Shown: positions 17,140 to 25,415, numbered from the stretch's first letter. The stretch is 64,000 bases of DNA from Amycolatopsis sp. cg9 (GCF_041346945.1 NZ_CP166850.1:6246501-6310500), one strand, 5' to 3'. Program-made: numbers and translations. The notes: generated by a model not told the origin, from the letters alone.

Positions 17140-17718
17140 TCAGGCGCCGCGGGCGACGGCGGTCAGCAACGTCGTCAGCTGCGCGCGGAACCGGAGCGCG
17201 CTGTGCGCCCACTGCGGGTTCTCTTCGTAGAGCTGCCGCAGGGTCGGGGACGGCCGGGACAGCTGGAAGAGGTAGGCCGCGCCGCTGATGGCCGCCGTCA
17301 GCAGCGTCTTCGCGCCCGGTTCGGTGAGGTCCGCGGCCTCGGCCAGGGCTTTCGTCAACACGGCGTACGCCGAGGTCGCCGCGGTCTTGTACTGGCGGGC
17401 GCGCGCCAGGCGGACCGCCCCCTCCAGGCTGAGGACCACGTGCGTCTGCAGGTCGCAGAACAGCGGCAACCGCTCCATCGAGCCCGCGACGACGTCGGCC
17501 ACTTCGGCGGCGGTCAGTCCGTGCCTGCCGTCGAGATCGGCCAGCAGCTGGTCGCGCCAATCGGCCCAGCCCTGTTCGGCCAGCTCCAGGAGGAGCTCTT
17601 CGCGGGATTCGAAGTAGCGGCGCAGCGCCGACGGGTGCAGGCCGACCCGGTTGGTCACCTCGGTCAGCGTGACCTCCCGCACACCGCGTTCGGCCGCGAG
17701 CTCGCGTGCCGCCGTCAG
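17140..17718 (-). CDS. TetR-family regulator with unclear start
   Basis: The HTH is clear (VTLTEVTNRVGLHPSALRRYF) and the ligand domain ends at the TGA at 17140. The problem is the N-terminus. Helix 1 (EQDKETRKTALLTAARELAAERG) is encoded upstream of the first in-frame GTG (17682), and between there and the divergent SDR start I find no in-frame ATG, GTG or TTG. A CTG at 17718 is the only candidate. An ATG at 17765 lies one base out of frame and would give a natural N-terminus after a single-base indel. Either a rare start, a recent frameshift or a sequencing error explains this. Confidence 0.75.
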   Translation of the reverse strand: MTAARELAAERGVREVTLTEVTNRVGLHPSALRRYFESREELLLELAEQGWADWRDQLLADLDGRHGLTAAEVADVVAGSMERLPLFCDLQTHVVLSLEGAVRLARARQYKTAATSAYAVLTKALAEAADLTEPGAKTLLTAAISGAAYLFQLSRPSPTLRQLYEENPQWAHSALRFRAQLTTLLTAVARGA

Positions 17719-17765
17719 GAGTGCGGTCTTGCGGGTCTCTTTGTCCTGCTCGGAGCGGGCGCGCC

Positions 17766-18644
17766 ATGATCTTCTTCGTGACCGGCGCGTCCCGCGGGCT
17801 CGGCCGGCGGATCGTCGAGCAGGCGCTCGCCGCCGGGCACCGGGTCGTCGCGACCGCCCGTGATCCGCGGACCCTCGACGACCTCGCCGCCCGGTACGGC
17901 GAGCAGGTCCGCGTCGAGCGGCTCGACGTCACCGACGCGGCCGCGGCCGAAGCCGCGATCGCCGCCGGGGTGGCCGCGTTCGGGCGGCTCGACGTCGTGG
18001 TCAACAACGCGGGGCAGGGGGACCGGGTGGCGCTCGAGGACACCTCCCTCGACGTCTTCCGCCGTCAGGTCGAGACCAATTTCCTCGGGACCGTGTACGT
18101 CACCAAGGCGGCCGTGCCGGTCCTGCGGCGGCAAGGCGGCGGCCGGATCATCCAGGTCTCGTCGGTGGGCGGGCGCGTCGGCAGCCCGGGGATGACCGCC
18201 TACCAGTCGGCGAAGTGGGCCGTCGGCGGGTTCAGCGAGGCGCTGGCCACCGAGGTCGGCCCGCTGGGCATCAAGATCACCGTGCTGGAGCCGGGCGGGA
18301 TGCGCACCGACTGGGGCGGCGCGTCGATGACCACGCCACCGATCAGCGAGCCGTACGAGGCGACCGTCGGGGTGTCCGCGCGGGCGATGGCCGGCTTCGA
18401 AGAGCACGCGAACAGCGACCCGCGGAAGGTCGCCGACCTCGTGCTCACCGTCGCCGCGCTCGACGATCCGCCGCTGCGCCTGCTCGCCGGCAGCGACGCC
18501 TACGAGTTCGGCCGGGAGGCGTGGCAGCACCGGGTCGACACCGACGGGAAGTGGGCCGGGCTGAGCCGGTCCACCGACCACGAATCCGCCGATGAGGCCT
18601 GGCGCGGTCAGCGCGGCGCGAGCCTCCCGGACGTGCGGGCGTGA
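17766..18644 (+). CDS. Short-chain dehydrogenase/reductase
   Basis: A 292-residue classical SDR with TGASRGLG (nucleotide loop, residues 6-13), NNAG, the catalytic Ser in VSSVGG and Tyr/Lys in YQSAKWA. The C-terminal part resembles the SDRs often annotated as oxidoreductases of Streptomyces that act on small carbonyl compounds. It is divergent from the TetR gene, with only about 50 bp between the coding regions, and is probably that regulator's target. Substrate unknown. Confidence 0.9.
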   Translation: MIFFVTGASRGLGRRIVEQALAAGHRVVATARDPRTLDDLAARYGEQVRVERLDVTDAAAAEAAIAAGVAAFGRLDVVVNNAGQGDRVALEDTSLDVFRRQVETNFLGTVYVTKAAVPVLRRQGGGRIIQVSSVGGRVGSPGMTAYQSAKWAVGGFSEALATEVGPLGIKITVLEPGGMRTDWGGASMTTPPISEPYEATVGVSARAMAGFEEHANSDPRKVADLVLTVAALDDPPLRLLAGSDAYEFGREAWQHRVDTDGKWAGLSRSTDHESADEAWRGQRGASLPDVRA

Positions 18645-18745
18645 CGCCGATGGGTGGTCGAGGTTCCGGACGGCCCATGACTGGGTAGCCCACAGGTGTG
18701 AGGCTGAGCAGGCTGTGCCTGCTGCGACGAGTGAGAGGTGATCAC

Positions 18746-19540
18746 ATGAGCCAGGGCGACGCCCCGGTCGGGCGATCGGTGAAGACGGCGGCGGCCGGCG
18801 TTCGGGATCTCGCCGCGGAGGCCGCGCGAGTGGGTGCGGCCGCGGCCGTGCGAGCGGTGGAGATCACCGACCGGAAACTGACCGAGAGCAAGGACGAGCT
18901 GACCAAGGTCGGCCGCGCGGCGACCAAGGACCTGGACAAGAGCACGCGGGCTTCCCGCCGTGACGTGCTGTCCGGTTCCACGGCCGCCCGCGACGAAGTG
19001 CTGGCCCGCGCGGCGAAGCTGCGGGACCCGGGCCGCAAGGCCGCGCTCGCGGTCGCGGCCGTGGTGGGTTCGGCGAACGAGTCCGGCCGCCGCCGGCGCA
19101 AGGCGGTGTCGACGGCCAAGCGCGACTTGGCCGCGGCACTCCAGGAAGCGAAGGGCGTGGCGCGCGGCGAGCGCACCAAGCGGACGCGCTGGCCCTGGCT
19201 GGTAGCGGCCGGCGCGGTGGCCGCGGCGACCGTGGCGGTCGTGCAGATCCGGCGGCCGAACCCGTTGGCGGAGCAGGAAAAGCCGGCTTCGGAACCGGCC
19301 ACCGACACGGCGGCCACGCTGTCCGGCGACAAGCCCGCGGCGGTGCCGGCCGAGGCGCCGGTGGCCCCGAAGCCGACTCCGGCGACGCCGCCGACTCCGG
19401 CGGGGCCGACTGGGACGGCTGGGTCGGTCGGGTCGGCGGAAAAGCCGGTCGCGCCCAAGGCGGCTCCGGCGCCGAAGCCGGCGGAGGACACGAAGAACGG
19501 CCGCGAGCCGGCCGGGCGGAGCCAGCACAAGGCTCGCTAG
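18746..19540 (+). CDS. Ala/Lys-rich protein with a single membrane segment
   Basis: A 264-residue protein of unknown function, started at ATG 18746 behind GAGAGGTG. Residues 1-145 are helical, rich in Ala, Lys and Arg, with no hydrophobic segment. One transmembrane helix follows (WPWLVAAGAVAAATVAVV, about 150-167). The last 95 residues are a Pro/Ala/Thr-rich tail with PKPTPATPPTPAGPT. This is the arrangement of a membrane-anchored protein with a disordered, probably outer, tail; the charged helical part could bind DNA or cell-envelope components. It has its own terminator. Confidence 0.75.
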   Translation: MSQGDAPVGRSVKTAAAGVRDLAAEAARVGAAAAVRAVEITDRKLTESKDELTKVGRAATKDLDKSTRASRRDVLSGSTAARDEVLARAAKLRDPGRKAALAVAAVVGSANESGRRRRKAVSTAKRDLAAALQEAKGVARGERTKRTRWPWLVAAGAVAAATVAVVQIRRPNPLAEQEKPASEPATDTAATLSGDKPAAVPAEAPVAPKPTPATPPTPAGPTGTAGSVGSAEKPVAPKAAPAPKPAEDTKNGREPAGRSQHKAR

Positions 19541-19549
19541 CCCCGGTTT

Positions 19550-19589
19550 CCGCCGCCCGCACCCGAGTGATCACGGGTGCGGGCGGCGG
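19550..19589. terminator. Terminator after the membrane-anchored protein gene
   Basis: Perfect 16-bp arms (19550-19565 and 19574-19589) around an 8-nt loop, 9 bp past the TAG. Strong enough to work in both directions. Confidence 0.8.
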
Positions 19590-19915
19590 TGTGTCCGGGT
19601 AAGCGCTTGCCGGGAGAGGGGGCTCCGGGCGAGTGGGCTCGTGCCGCGGCCGGATCAGCGCGAGTAGGCCTCGGCATGAGCGGCGCCGGGGCGTACGCGA
19701 CGGGTCGGTGTGCTGGTGCGAGTGGGTTTCTGCGGCCGGGGGATGAGCGGGGACCGGCCGCGTCATGAGTCGTGCGGCGGCTAGGGGGCTGGTGCCGCGG
19801 CGGATGAGCGCGGGCCGACCTCGGCATGACCGGTTCCGGGCGAGCGAGACGAGTCCGCAGGACATCAGCACGCCGCGCCTCCCGGCCCGGGTGCAAGGGC
19901 TCGCCGGAACCCCGG
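19590..19915. other. Non-coding interval with two diverged direct repeats
   Basis: No convincing gene. Two similar segments of about 48 bp (19650-19690 and 19793-19840) both read gtgccgcgg-c-ggat-agcgcg-g then cctcggcatga-cgg. Small open frames on both strands give Arg/Pro-rich strings without ribosome binding sites. Confidence 0.5.
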
Positions 19916-20818
19916 TCAATCCCCGTCCGCCACCCGGATGACCGTCTTCCCGCGGGTCCGGTGCGCGAACTCCGCCGGCACCTCCGCGAGCGGGCGCACC
20001 GCGCCGACCCGGACCTCGAGGCGGCCGTCCCGGACGCGCTGGGCCAGGTCCGTCAGCCGGGTGCGGTCCGGTTCGACCACGAAGAACACCGCCCGGCCGT
20101 CCTGGGGGCGTACCCGGGGCGGTTCGGCGATCGTCACCAGCGTGCCGCCCGCGCGCACCAGGGCCGCCGAGTTGTCCAGGACCTCGCCGCCGAGGACGTC
20201 GAGGACCACGTCCACCTCGCCGATCTGCTCCAGGTGGGCCGGGTCGAAGAAGGCCGACGCGCCGAGGGTGAGCGCCGTTTCGCGGTCCGCGGGCCGGCCG
20301 GTGGCCAGTACGCGCGCGCCCGCCTCGCGGGCGAGCTGCACCGCCAGGGAACCGACGCTGCCCGCCGCGCCGTGGATCAGGACCGTCCGGCCCGCGGTGA
20401 GGCCGCCGTGGTCGAACAACGCTTGCCAGGCCGTCAACCCCGAGATCGGCAACGCGGCGGCGGTGACGTGGTCGACGTCCGCGGGCAGCGGCGCGAGGTT
20501 GCGCGCTTCCACCGCCACGTATTCGGCCAGGGTGCCGTCGCGGGTCCAGTCGGCCAGGCCGAAGACGCGCTGGCCGACGGTCAGGCCCGTGGTGCCGTAG
20601 CCGAGCTCCGCGACCACGCCGGAGAGTTCGTGCCCGGGCACGCTGGGCGCGCGGTCCCGGCCCGCGCGGTCGGTCCACGTGGCCGGCCAGGTGAGCTCGC
20701 CGGGGGTGAACGCGGCCGCGTGCACCCGCACGACGACGTCGTTCTCGGCGGCGTGCGGGTACGGCAGTTCGGTGAGGACCGGTTCCGCGGTGCGGTCCCG
20801 GACGGTGATGGCTCGCAC
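19916..20818 (-). CDS. NADP-dependent zinc-free medium-chain oxidoreductase (quinone reductase type)
   Basis: A 300-residue MDR protein. The N-terminal GroES-like domain contains VPGHELSGVVAELG, and the Rossmann domain the glycine motif GAAGSVGSLAVQLAREAG. Zinc-ligand cysteines are missing, as in quinone oxidoreductases and enoyl reductases. GTG at 20818 is the start; the upstream HD gene ends 5 bp earlier, so the two form an operon. A reductase of enones or quinones is likely, but the substrate is not evident. Confidence 0.88.
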   Translation of the reverse strand: MRAITVRDRTAEPVLTELPYPHAAENDVVVRVHAAAFTPGELTWPATWTDRAGRDRAPSVPGHELSGVVAELGYGTTGLTVGQRVFGLADWTRDGTLAEYVAVEARNLAPLPADVDHVTAAALPISGLTAWQALFDHGGLTAGRTVLIHGAAGSVGSLAVQLAREAGARVLATGRPADRETALTLGASAFFDPAHLEQIGEVDVVLDVLGGEVLDNSAALVRAGGTLVTIAEPPRVRPQDGRAVFFVVEPDRTRLTDLAQRVRDGRLEVRVGAVRPLAEVPAEFAHRTRGKTVIRVADGD

Positions 20819-20823
20819 GGCGA

Positions 20824-21414
20824 TCAACTCCGTTCGAGGGGGTTGGCCGCCATCCGGGTGGCGAGGTCGTTGCGGATCGCCGCGGCGGCCGAGCTGTCCG
20901 GCTTGCGGTCCGCCTGGTCGCGGAAGCAGCGGAGGAACTCGCCGACGAGGTCCAGCCGCGGGTACCGGGCCAGCACGTCGGCGCGGAACCCCTCGGGCAG
21001 CTCGGTCACCCCGCGTCCGGCGATGTCGGCCGCGGCGGCCCTCGACAGCAGGAAGCCCTCGGGGTCTTCGGCCGGGTCCACCTCCGCCCACATGTGCCGG
21101 ACGATCACCTCGGCGAGGCGGTCCCGCCGGGCGGCCGGCCAGCCGGCGCCGGCGGCGAACACCCACGCGACGTGGCCGCCGGCGACCTCGAACGGCTTCG
21201 TGTGGCTGTCGAACTCCGGGGCCAGCCCGACGTCGTGGAGCATGGCCGCGACGAACAGCAGCTCGGCGTCGAAGTCCAGCTGGTGCGCCTCGCCGAGCGC
21301 CGTCGCCCAGGCGTAGACCCGCATCGAGTGGTTCAGCAGTGACGGCGACGAGTACGCCGCCGCCACTTCGGCCGCGGTCGTGCCGGCCGGGCCTTCGGGA
21401 AGGGAGAGTTCCAT
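20824..21414 (-). CDS. HD-domain phosphohydrolase-like protein
   Basis: A 196-residue HD protein. The metal-binding pattern is LNHSMRVYAW (His), MLHDVGLAPE (His-Asp) and a later VIRHMW (His), as in the family that includes cyanamide hydratase. It starts at ATG 21414 and is the first gene of a two-gene operon with the oxidoreductase. A short dyad TACAA-CCA-TTGTA (21438-21450) lies 23 bp before the start. It may be a hydratase or hydrolase of a small nitrile-like compound, or a general HD phosphohydrolase. Confidence 0.8.
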   Translation of the reverse strand: MELSLPEGPAGTTAAEVAAAYSSPSLLNHSMRVYAWATALGEAHQLDFDAELLFVAAMLHDVGLAPEFDSHTKPFEVAGGHVAWVFAAGAGWPAARRDRLAEVIVRHMWAEVDPAEDPEGFLLSRAAAADIAGRGVTELPEGFRADVLARYPRLDLVGEFLRCFRDQADRKPDSSAAAAIRNDLATRMAANPLERS

Positions 21415-21437
21415 AACCCCGAGGGTACGCCTTCCAT

Positions 21438-21450
21438 TACAACCATTGTA
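21438..21450. promoter_or_regulatory. Short AT-rich dyad upstream of the HD gene
   Basis: TACAA-CCA-TTGTA, a perfect 5-bp inverted repeat in the 47-bp gap between the HD gene start and the LPMO stop. It is flanked by ATTACA and TGTAA, so the dyad extends imperfectly. Candidate operator; the protein is unknown. Confidence 0.4.
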
Positions 21451-21461
21451 TGTAACGTAAC

Positions 21462-22112
21462 TTACCGCCGCCCGGAGAAGTCGACGTCGCTGCAGAAGTA
21501 GTACGACTGGTCGAGGTGGCTCGCCTGCCAGATCGTGTAGACGACGTGCCGTCCGGTCCGGGTGCCCGCGTCGACGGCGAGCTGGTACTGCCCCGCGGGG
21601 GCGAAGCGGCCGGTCTGTGCGACCAGTTCGAGGTTGCCCCAGCCCAGCGGCTGGGTCGCCGGGCTGAACCCCTGCCGGGTGACGTAGACCCGCAGGTAGT
21701 CCGCGCCGTGGTGGGCCTGGTCGGTGACGGTGAGGGTGAACCGGTTGTCCTTCTTCGCCGTCTGCCACGCGCCGACCGCGTCGAGCGCGTTGTAGCGGGG
21801 GCTTTGGGTGCGGCCGCCGCTGCACAGCTGCCCGTCGGGGATCACGCCCTGGTGGTCGCCCGCCACGCCTTCGCGGTAGAGCCCGTTCCAGTTCCACATG
21901 GCGTTCGAGTCGGCTTGCCAGGCCTGCCAGCACATCGGGTCCTGCGTCGCCATCGCCGGGTTCTGGAAGTCGCTGCCCCAGCGGGCCCAGCACCCGTAGT
22001 TGCGCGACGGCGGGTCGGTGGCGGAACCGTGCGCCTCGGCGACGCCGGTGAGCACGCCGCCCAGCAGTACCGCGGCGGCCAGGGAAAGCCAGGTCTTCCG
22101 TCCGGGAACCAC
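21462..22112 (-). CDS. AA10 lytic polysaccharide monooxygenase
   Basis: A 216-residue copper enzyme that oxidatively cleaves cellulose or chitin. GTG at 22112 follows GAGGAGGACAGC. The signal peptide ends AEA, leaving His28 as the mature N-terminus (HGSATDPPSRNYGCW), the first histidine-brace ligand. A second His lies in TDQAHHGADYLRVYVTR, and the aromatic axial position is in QSYYFCSDVDF. There is no binding module. A perfect CebR operator lies 28 bp upstream, which points to cellulose rather than chitin as the natural substrate. An open frame continues upstream, but only into non-coding DNA. Confidence 0.95.
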   Translation of the reverse strand: MVPGRKTWLSLAAAVLLGGVLTGVAEAHGSATDPPSRNYGCWARWGSDFQNPAMATQDPMCWQAWQADSNAMWNWNGLYREGVAGDHQGVIPDGQLCSGGRTQSPRYNALDAVGAWQTAKKDNRFTLTVTDQAHHGADYLRVYVTRQGFSPATQPLGWGNLELVAQTGRFAPAGQYQLAVDAGTRTGRHVVYTIWQASHLDQSYYFCSDVDFSGRR

Positions 22113-22139
22113 GCTGTCCTCCTCGAGTCCGGGCTGGAT

Positions 22140-22153
22140 TGGGAGCGCTCCCA
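22140..22153. promoter_or_regulatory. CebR operator (TGGGAGCGCTCCCA)
   Basis: An exact copy of the 14-bp palindrome TGGGAGCGCTCCCA bound by CebR, the LacI-family cellobiose/cellotriose repressor of Streptomyces cellulase genes. It lies in the LPMO leader, so repression should be lifted by cello-oligosaccharides. No cebR gene is in this window. Confidence 0.88.
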
Positions 22154-22497
22154 CGAGATCGACGGCAGACGGTACGCCGGGTGTCCGGTTTCGGCTACCG
22201 GGCGGACACGGGTGAGGCAGCGAAGAAAGCGCTTTCTGCGACGCCGCGTCGCTGAACGATTCCTGAACGGCCGAAGGGGGACGGGTGCCGGGTCCCCTGA
22301 TCGGGCCCGCGATCGGGGACCCCGCGTGAGCGTGCGGGCCCGCGGCTGCCCTTGCCGGGTGCATCCGGAAAAAATGTCACGGCGGGGCCGCGTCCTCGTT
22401 CGTGAAGGGGTGTGAGTCCTTCGACCCACCCACCCGGCAAATCGATGACAAATCGATGCAACCGCTCTAGGGTCGGGCGCGGGAGGAAGGAGACCCC
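22154..22497. promoter_or_regulatory. Divergent leader region with a second LacI-type palindrome
   Basis: Intergenic DNA between the LPMO and the STAS gene. It contains AGAAAGCGCTTTCT (22224-22237), a perfect 14-bp palindrome with the CG centre typical of LacI/GalR operators but different from the CebR site. Near the STAS gene AATCGATGACAAATCGATG holds a direct repeat of AATCGATG. No coding region seen. Confidence 0.55.
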
Positions 22498-22866
22498 GTG
22501 CCCGAAGACAGCCTGCCCGTGCTGACGGTGCGCGTGCGCACCGTGCCCGAAGCCGTCGTCGTCGCCGCGCAGGGCGACCTCGACCTCGGGAGTGCGCCGG
22601 TGCTGCGCGCCCGGGCCGGAGCCGCGCTGGACGGGCAGCCGGAGGCGCTCGTCGTCGACCTCGGCGGGATCGACTTCTGCGGTTCGGCCGGCCTGCAGGT
22701 CATCGCCGAGCTCGTCGCGGCGACCGCGGCCGCGGGTGTGCCGTTCGCGCTGGTCACCGACCGCCGCGCGGTGCTGCGCGCGCTGCAGCTCACGCAGCTG
22801 GACGACACCCTCGCCCTGCACCCGACGCTGTCGGGCGCTCTCGCGTGGCTTCGCGAGCGGGCATGA
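22498..22866 (+). CDS. STAS-domain anti-sigma factor antagonist
   Basis: A 122-residue single STAS domain of the RsbV/BldG type. The expected phosphoserine is Ser63 in IDFCGSAGLQV. When unphosphorylated such proteins bind an anti-sigma kinase and free its sigma factor. GTG at 22498 follows GGAGGAAGGAGA. It stands alone, with no kinase gene alongside; the MEDS protein at 7213 and the Rsb system at the left edge are possible partners. Confidence 0.9.
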   Translation: MPEDSLPVLTVRVRTVPEAVVVAAQGDLDLGSAPVLRARAGAALDGQPEALVVDLGGIDFCGSAGLQVIAELVAATAAAGVPFALVTDRRAVLRALQLTQLDDTLALHPTLSGALAWLRERA

Positions 22867-22895
22867 ACGGGGGACCGGCCGGGTAGTCCTCCGCC

Positions 22896-23705
22896 ATGGA
22901 AGCGGAGGCGCTGCTGCAGAGCCTGACCCGCGTGGTGACCGCGCTGGACGGCACCGGCATCCGGTTCGCCGTGGCCGGCGGCCTGGCGGTGTACGCCCGC
23001 GGCGGGCCGCCGTCGGACCACGACGTCGACCTGTTCCTCAAGCCCGGCGACGCGGACCGGGCGGCGGAGGTCCTCGCCGCGGCCGGGCTGCGCCGCGTGC
23101 ACCCGCCGGAGGACTGGCTGACCAAGGTCTACGACGGCGAGATCCTCGTCGACCTGATCCACCGGCCCAACCACCGGCCGGTGACCGACGAGCTGCTGGA
23201 CCGCGCCGCGTTCATGCGCGTCGGGTCGACCGCCGCGCCGGTCGTGTCCGGCACCGACCTGCTCGTCGACAAGCTGCTCGTGCTCGACGCGCACCGGTGC
23301 GACTTCGCGCCGCTGCTGCAGATCGCCCGGGACCTGCGCGAGCAGGTCGACTGGACCGGGGTCGCCGTGCAGGTGTCGGCGTCCCCGTACGCCCGCGCGC
23401 TCCTGGCGCTGCTGGGCGACCTGGCCGTGATCGATCCGGAGGAGGCTCTCGTGCCCGAACCACCGCAGTACCTCGTCGCCCGGCTGAGCCGGGCCCTCGC
23501 CGAAGACCCCCGCACCGCCGAGCTCGGCGTGCACGTGACCGTGCGGGGCGAGCACGTCCACCTGACCGGCGAAGTGACCTGCCCCGCGCGGAAAGCGGAG
23601 GTGGACGCCGTCGTGGGCGAGTACCTGACCGGGGAGCTGGTGCACAACGACGTCCGGGTCGCCGACGTCCGCGAACCGGCGAGCGCGGAGGAGATCGGCC
23701 GATGA
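22896..23705 (+). CDS. Nucleotidyltransferase-fold protein with BON-like C-terminal domain
   Basis: A 269-residue protein. The N-terminal half is a minimal nucleotidyltransferase: FAVAGGLAVYARGG then SDHDVDLFL, the GG...DxD pattern with metal-binding aspartates, and LVDLIH for the third acidic position. The C-terminal 80 residues (LVARLSRALAEDPRTAELGV, then HVHLTGEVTCPARKAEVDAV) match a BON domain, usually a phospholipid or ligand-binding module. This pairing is unusual. The ATG of the phosphoesterase overlaps its stop as ATGA. It could be a stand-alone nucleotide-adding enzyme; there is no HEPN partner to suggest a toxin-antitoxin pair. Confidence 0.75.
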   Translation: MEAEALLQSLTRVVTALDGTGIRFAVAGGLAVYARGGPPSDHDVDLFLKPGDADRAAEVLAAAGLRRVHPPEDWLTKVYDGEILVDLIHRPNHRPVTDELLDRAAFMRVGSTAAPVVSGTDLLVDKLLVLDAHRCDFAPLLQIARDLREQVDWTGVAVQVSASPYARALLALLGDLAVIDPEEALVPEPPQYLVARLSRALAEDPRTAELGVHVTVRGEHVHLTGEVTCPARKAEVDAVVGEYLTGELVHNDVRVADVREPASAEEIGR

Positions 23706-24433
23706 GGATCGCCGCGGTCGGGGACGTGCACCTGGGCGAGGACTCCCGCGGCCTGCTCCGGCCGGCCCTCGAGCACCTGGACGGCACCGCCGACGTCCTC
23801 CTGCTGGCCGGGGACCTCACCCGGCACGGCACGCTCGACGAAGCCCGCGTCGTGGCCGAAGAGGTCGCGGGGCTGGGCGTGCCGGTCGCCGCCGTCCTCG
23901 GCAACCACGACCACCACGGCGACGCCGCGGAGGCGATCGCCGGCGTGCTCCGGGACGCGGGCGTCACGGTGCTCGAAGGCGACGCGGCCCGGTTCGACCT
24001 GCCGGACGGCTCGCTCGGCGTCGCGGGGGTCAAGGGGTTCGGCGGCGGGTTCGCCGGGAAGTGCGCCAGCCGCTTCGGCGAGCGGGAGATGAAGGACTTC
24101 GTCGAGCACACGATGGCCTCGGCCGAATCGTTGCGCGAAGCGTTGCAGAGCCTCGACACCGACGTCGTCGTCGCGCTGACCCACTACGCGCCGATCCCCG
24201 GCACCCTGCACGGCGAGCCACCCGAGATCCACCCGTTCCTCGGCTCGTACCTGCTGTGCGAACCGATCGACGAGGTCGGGGCCGACCTGGCGCTGCACGG
24301 GCACGCCCACTTCGGGTGCGAGCAGGGCGTCACGCCCGGCGGGGTCCGGGTGCGGAACGTGGCGCAACCGGTGATCCGGAAGGCGTACGCGCTCTACGAG
24401 CTCCACCCGGCCGAGCTGTCCGCGCGGCGCTGA
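23702..24433 (+). CDS. Calcineurin-like metallophosphoesterase
   Basis: A 243-residue phosphoesterase with all five signature blocks: GDVHLG, LLLAGDLTRHG, AVLGNHDHHGD, ALTHYAP and LHGHAHFG. Metal-ligand residues are complete. It is translationally coupled to the nucleotidyltransferase-BON gene (ATGA overlap), so the two proteins probably act on a shared substrate. Its last 40 bp overlap the convergent GNAT gene. Confidence 0.9.
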   Translation: MRIAAVGDVHLGEDSRGLLRPALEHLDGTADVLLLAGDLTRHGTLDEARVVAEEVAGLGVPVAAVLGNHDHHGDAAEAIAGVLRDAGVTVLEGDAARFDLPDGSLGVAGVKGFGGGFAGKCASRFGEREMKDFVEHTMASAESLREALQSLDTDVVVALTHYAPIPGTLHGEPPEIHPFLGSYLLCEPIDEVGADLALHGHAHFGCEQGVTPGGVRVRNVAQPVIRKAYALYELHPAELSARR

Positions 24434-25371
24434 GCCCGGGCCTTGACGAGCGGGGCGTCCCGGGACAGTTCGCGGAAGCCGACGCCGTAGTACAGCTCGC
24501 GCGCCCGGGGGTGGCCCGGTGCGCCGAGGCAGGCGACCGTCGCGTGCCCGGCGCCCGCCGCGCGCGCCAGGTGCATGCCGTGCAGGAGCAGCGCCCGGGC
24601 CAAGCCGCGGCGCCGGAAGCCCGGGTGCGTCCCGACCGGCTCGAACTCGGCCGTCTTGTTGGCTTCGTCGAGCCACAGGATCGCCGAGCACGCCATCGTC
24701 CCGTCCGGTGCCTCGACGAGGACGTGCAGGTCGTCGCGGTACGCCGGGGCTCGCCGGAGGCCTTCGTAGCTTTCGGCGGTGTAGGTCGTGGGCGCCCAGG
24801 CGGCCACGTGGGCCTGGACCGCGGCGTCCGGCCCGGCTTCGCCGGCGGTGCGGAACCGGTAGCCCGCGGGCAGGACCGGCTCGGCGAGGTCGGTGAGGTC
24901 GCGCTCGTTGAGCTGGGTCCAGGAGCCGGTGTCGCCGAGCGCGTCGGGGTCGGTCTCGTAGCCGTGCGCCGCCCAGCGCGCCAAGGCGAATTCGTCGGCG
25001 GTGCCCGGCAGCGCCGAGCGTTCGACGTCCCCCGCCGTGGCTTCGTACCAGGCGATCACCTCGTCGATCAGCGGGGCGTGGCCGGGGTGGACCTGGTGCG
25101 CGAGCGAAGCGCCGGTGACGTCCTTGACCGTGCCGTCGCTGCGCCGCACCCGGTGGGGGAGGCGCGCCCAGGCCCACGCCACCAGGTCACCGCCGGAGAA
25201 CCACAGCTCGCGGCGCCAGCTCGTGCCGGCGGCGACGTGGTCCTTGCCCCAGTTCCAGGCCAGCTCGCCGTAGGACGCGTCGCCGTTCACCAGTTCGGGG
25301 CGGGTGGCGGTGACCCGCTGCGCGAGGCCCTGCATGAGCCGGAGGTCGTCGGCGGTCGGTCCGGTGGTCAT
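24394..25371 (-). CDS. GNAT-family acetyltransferase
   Basis: A 325-residue protein with a GNAT fold in its C-terminal half: VGTHPGFRRRGLARALLLHGM is the acetyl-CoA-binding motif A. The N-terminal half may be a second, degenerate GNAT-like domain. It is the last gene of the minus-strand run that includes the candidate RiPP precursor, P450 and SARP regulator, 44 bp after the SARP gene. It could tailor or detoxify the product, or be unrelated. It overlaps the convergent phosphoesterase gene by 40 bp. Confidence 0.85.
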   Translation of the reverse strand: MTTGPTADDLRLMQGLAQRVTATRPELVNGDASYGELAWNWGKDHVAAGTSWRRELWFSGGDLVAWAWARLPHRVRRSDGTVKDVTGASLAHQVHPGHAPLIDEVIAWYEATAGDVERSALPGTADEFALARWAAHGYETDPDALGDTGSWTQLNERDLTDLAEPVLPAGYRFRTAGEAGPDAAVQAHVAAWAPTTYTAESYEGLRRAPAYRDDLHVLVEAPDGTMACSAILWLDEANKTAEFEPVGTHPGFRRRGLARALLLHGMHLARAAGAGHATVACLGAPGHPRARELYYGVGFRELSRDAPLVKARAQRRADSSAGWSS

Positions 25372-25415
25372 GGAACGTCACAGTGTCAGGGCCGGGTGAC
25401 GCCGTCGAATCGTTT

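Noticed and set aside
19537..19896. Small minus-strand open frame in the 19.6 kb gap
   Set aside because: Arg/Pro-rich product, no start signal, and it overlaps a strong terminator hairpin.
22896..23705. MNT/AbiEii toxin-antitoxin pair
   Set aside because: No HEPN or antitoxin gene adjoins it, and its partner is a phosphoesterase.
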